Part shown: positions 63,071 to 64,000 of the stretch, piece by piece
Numbering within the stretch: position 1 is the first letter of the stretch
Layout of the letters: each line of letters opens with the position of its first letter
Origin: Oricola nitratireducens
GTDB lineage: Bacteria; Pseudomonadota; Alphaproteobacteria; Rhizobiales; Rhizobiaceae
Reading direction: 5' to 3'
NCBI RefSeq assembly: GCF_014904745.1
Contig: NZ_JACZCS010000009.1
Span: 62,001 to 126,000, forward strand
DNA length: 64,000 bases
The notes under the pieces: model-generated
What the model was told of the DNA's origin: nothing
Database searches by the model: none
The model's input: only the letters and a program-made list of their open reading frames with translations
Program-made: the position numbers and the translations under genes

Positions 63071-64000
63071 CCGGGCAAGTCGAATCCGTCGCGCGGCTTG
63101 AGCATCTGCGCCACCGCTTCGGCAAGGTCACGGCGCTCGACGATGTGACACTGGTGCTACCGGCGGCGCAGATGGTCGGGCTGATCGGTCCGGACGGGGT
63201 AGGCAAATCGACCCTGATGGGGCTGGTGGCCGGCGCGAAACGGTTGCAGGAAGGCTCGGTCGTGACATTGGGTGGCAGTATGGCTGATGCCCGACACCGA
63301 GCCGCGGTGGGCGGACGCATCGCCTACATGCCGCAGGGGCTTGGACGGAACCTTTACCATGATCTCTCGTTGCGCGAGAACTTGGATTTCTTCGGTAAAC
63401 TCTTCGGATTGGAACGGCCGGAGCGAAACGCCCGCATCGAAAGACTGACACGCGCCACCGGACTTCACCCTTTTCTCGATCGCCCCGCCGGCAAGCTTTC
63501 GGGCGGCATGAAACAGAAATTGGGACTGTGTTCGGCTCTGATCCATGACCCCGATTTCCTGCTGTTGGACGAGCCGACGACCGGTGTCGACCCGTTGTCG
63601 CGGCGACAGTTTTGGGATCTGATCGGTACGATCCGTGCGGATCGTCCGCAGATGAGTGTCCTCGTATCCACAGCCTATATGGAGGAAGCGGCGCTTTTTG
63701 ACCATCTGGTGGCAATGGATGCCGGCCGCGTGCTCGCCGAAGCCAGTCCCACCGAACTGGTGGCTCAGACCTCCACGGCATCTGTCGGTGAGGCGTATGT
63801 CGCGCTGCTGCGGGCCGAAAGGAAAACGACGGGCGACGGCATGGACGTTGCGGTCGATTCCGCTTCCGAGGCAACCGTCGCGCCCATGGACGAGCCTGTC
63901 GCACCGTCGATGCCCGATGAACCGGCAATAAAGGCGCGGAACTTGACTCGACGTTTCGGTGATTTCACCGCTGTCGATGCGGTCAGTTTCGACATCGCGC
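63067..64000 (+). CDS. RbbA/YbhF-like ABC protein (5' part)
   Basis: Open to the end of the window. The first ATPase domain is complete: Walker [19 protein letters not shown], signature [19 protein letters not shown], Walker [14 protein letters not shown]. After a linker of about 60 residues a second ABC domain begins ([18 protein letters not shown]), which is the layout of RbbA-like fusions with two ATPases and a C-terminal permease. Works with the adaptor just upstream as an exporter. Confidence 0.9.
   Translation, partial: MTGQVESVARLEHLRHRFGKVTALDDVTLVLPAAQMVGLIGPDGVGKSTLMGLVAGAKRLQEGSVVTLGGSMADARHRAAVGGRIAYMPQGLGRNLYHDLSLRENLDFFGKLFGLERPERNARIERLTRATGLHPFLDRPAGKLSGGMKQKLGLCSALIHDPDFLLLDEPTTGVDPLSRRQFWDLIGTIRADRPQMSVLVSTAYMEEAALFDHLVAMDAGRVLAEASPTELVAQTSTASVGEAYVALLRAERKTTGDGMDVAVDSASEATVAPMDEPVAPSMPDEPAIKARNLTRRFGDFTAVDAVSFDIA

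Overview
This 64 kb window is high-GC DNA from a facultatively denitrifying alphaproteobacterium. Hyphomicrobiales (a rhizobium or Phyllobacteriaceae-like organism) is the best guess, from a clade I Tat-dependent NosZ, a NirK-NirV pair, a cbb3 oxidase, a cysteine-less NnrR-type Crp/Fnr regulator and a bkd operon. The genus is inference. I saw no rRNA, tRNA or CRISPR array.

Layout. 1-3.7 kb: the 3' part of a cbb3 oxidase operon (ccoO, ccoQ, ccoP, ccoS) interleaved with small unknown genes, a DUF6522 gene and a CBS gene. 3.8-7.8 kb (minus): Rieske/FAD reductase, ECF sigma factor, FolE and two membrane proteins. 8.2-9.2 kb: an exported protein and a cupredoxin. 9.2-15.8 kb: an accessory stretch with an orphan Rz/Rz1-like pair, diverged repeats, a ThDP enzyme, a repeated two-gene unknown cassette and a frameshifted gene. 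15.8-26 kb: a group III truncated hemoglobin with an NsrR-like gene broken by an amber codon, an intact NsrR-like gene, one-carbon and small membrane genes, a TauE/SafE permease and a TetR-HlyD-ABC exporter. 26-41.2 kb: the denitrification block (nirK, nirV, nnrS; nosRZDFYLX; pseudoazurin; nnrR; DUF1858). 41.6-47 kb: IS5 remnant, then a complete bkd complex. 47-52.2 kb: second copy of the unknown cassette, an OplAH/HyuA-type ATPase, Ohr and a DUF2249 operon. 52.5-58.5 kb: IS3 remnant, XdhC, a lower-GC patch, LysR, CobF and a decayed IS21 istB. 58.6-64 kb: TetR, MBL RNase-like, LOG, HlyD and an RbbA-like ABC protein cut by the window end.

Functional picture. Electrons can pass through the cupredoxin and pseudoazurin to NirK and NosZ, while cbb3 oxidase serves microaerobic respiration. 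Two operator types tie scattered genes together. TTG-N8-CAA boxes of NnrR type precede nirK, pseudoazurin/nnrR, the DUF1858 gene and a DUF6455 gene, and a TTGA-N6-TCAA box precedes nosR. A separate 23-bp palindrome of NsrR type precedes the truncated hemoglobin, a DUF6522/small-membrane-protein pair and the DUF2249 operon. I read this as a two-layer response to nitric oxide that includes several uncharacterised genes.

Mobile DNA is present only as wreckage: IS5, IS3 and IS21 fragments, orphan spanin-like genes, repeated cassettes and two broken genes, clustered in the stretches between the metabolic blocks.
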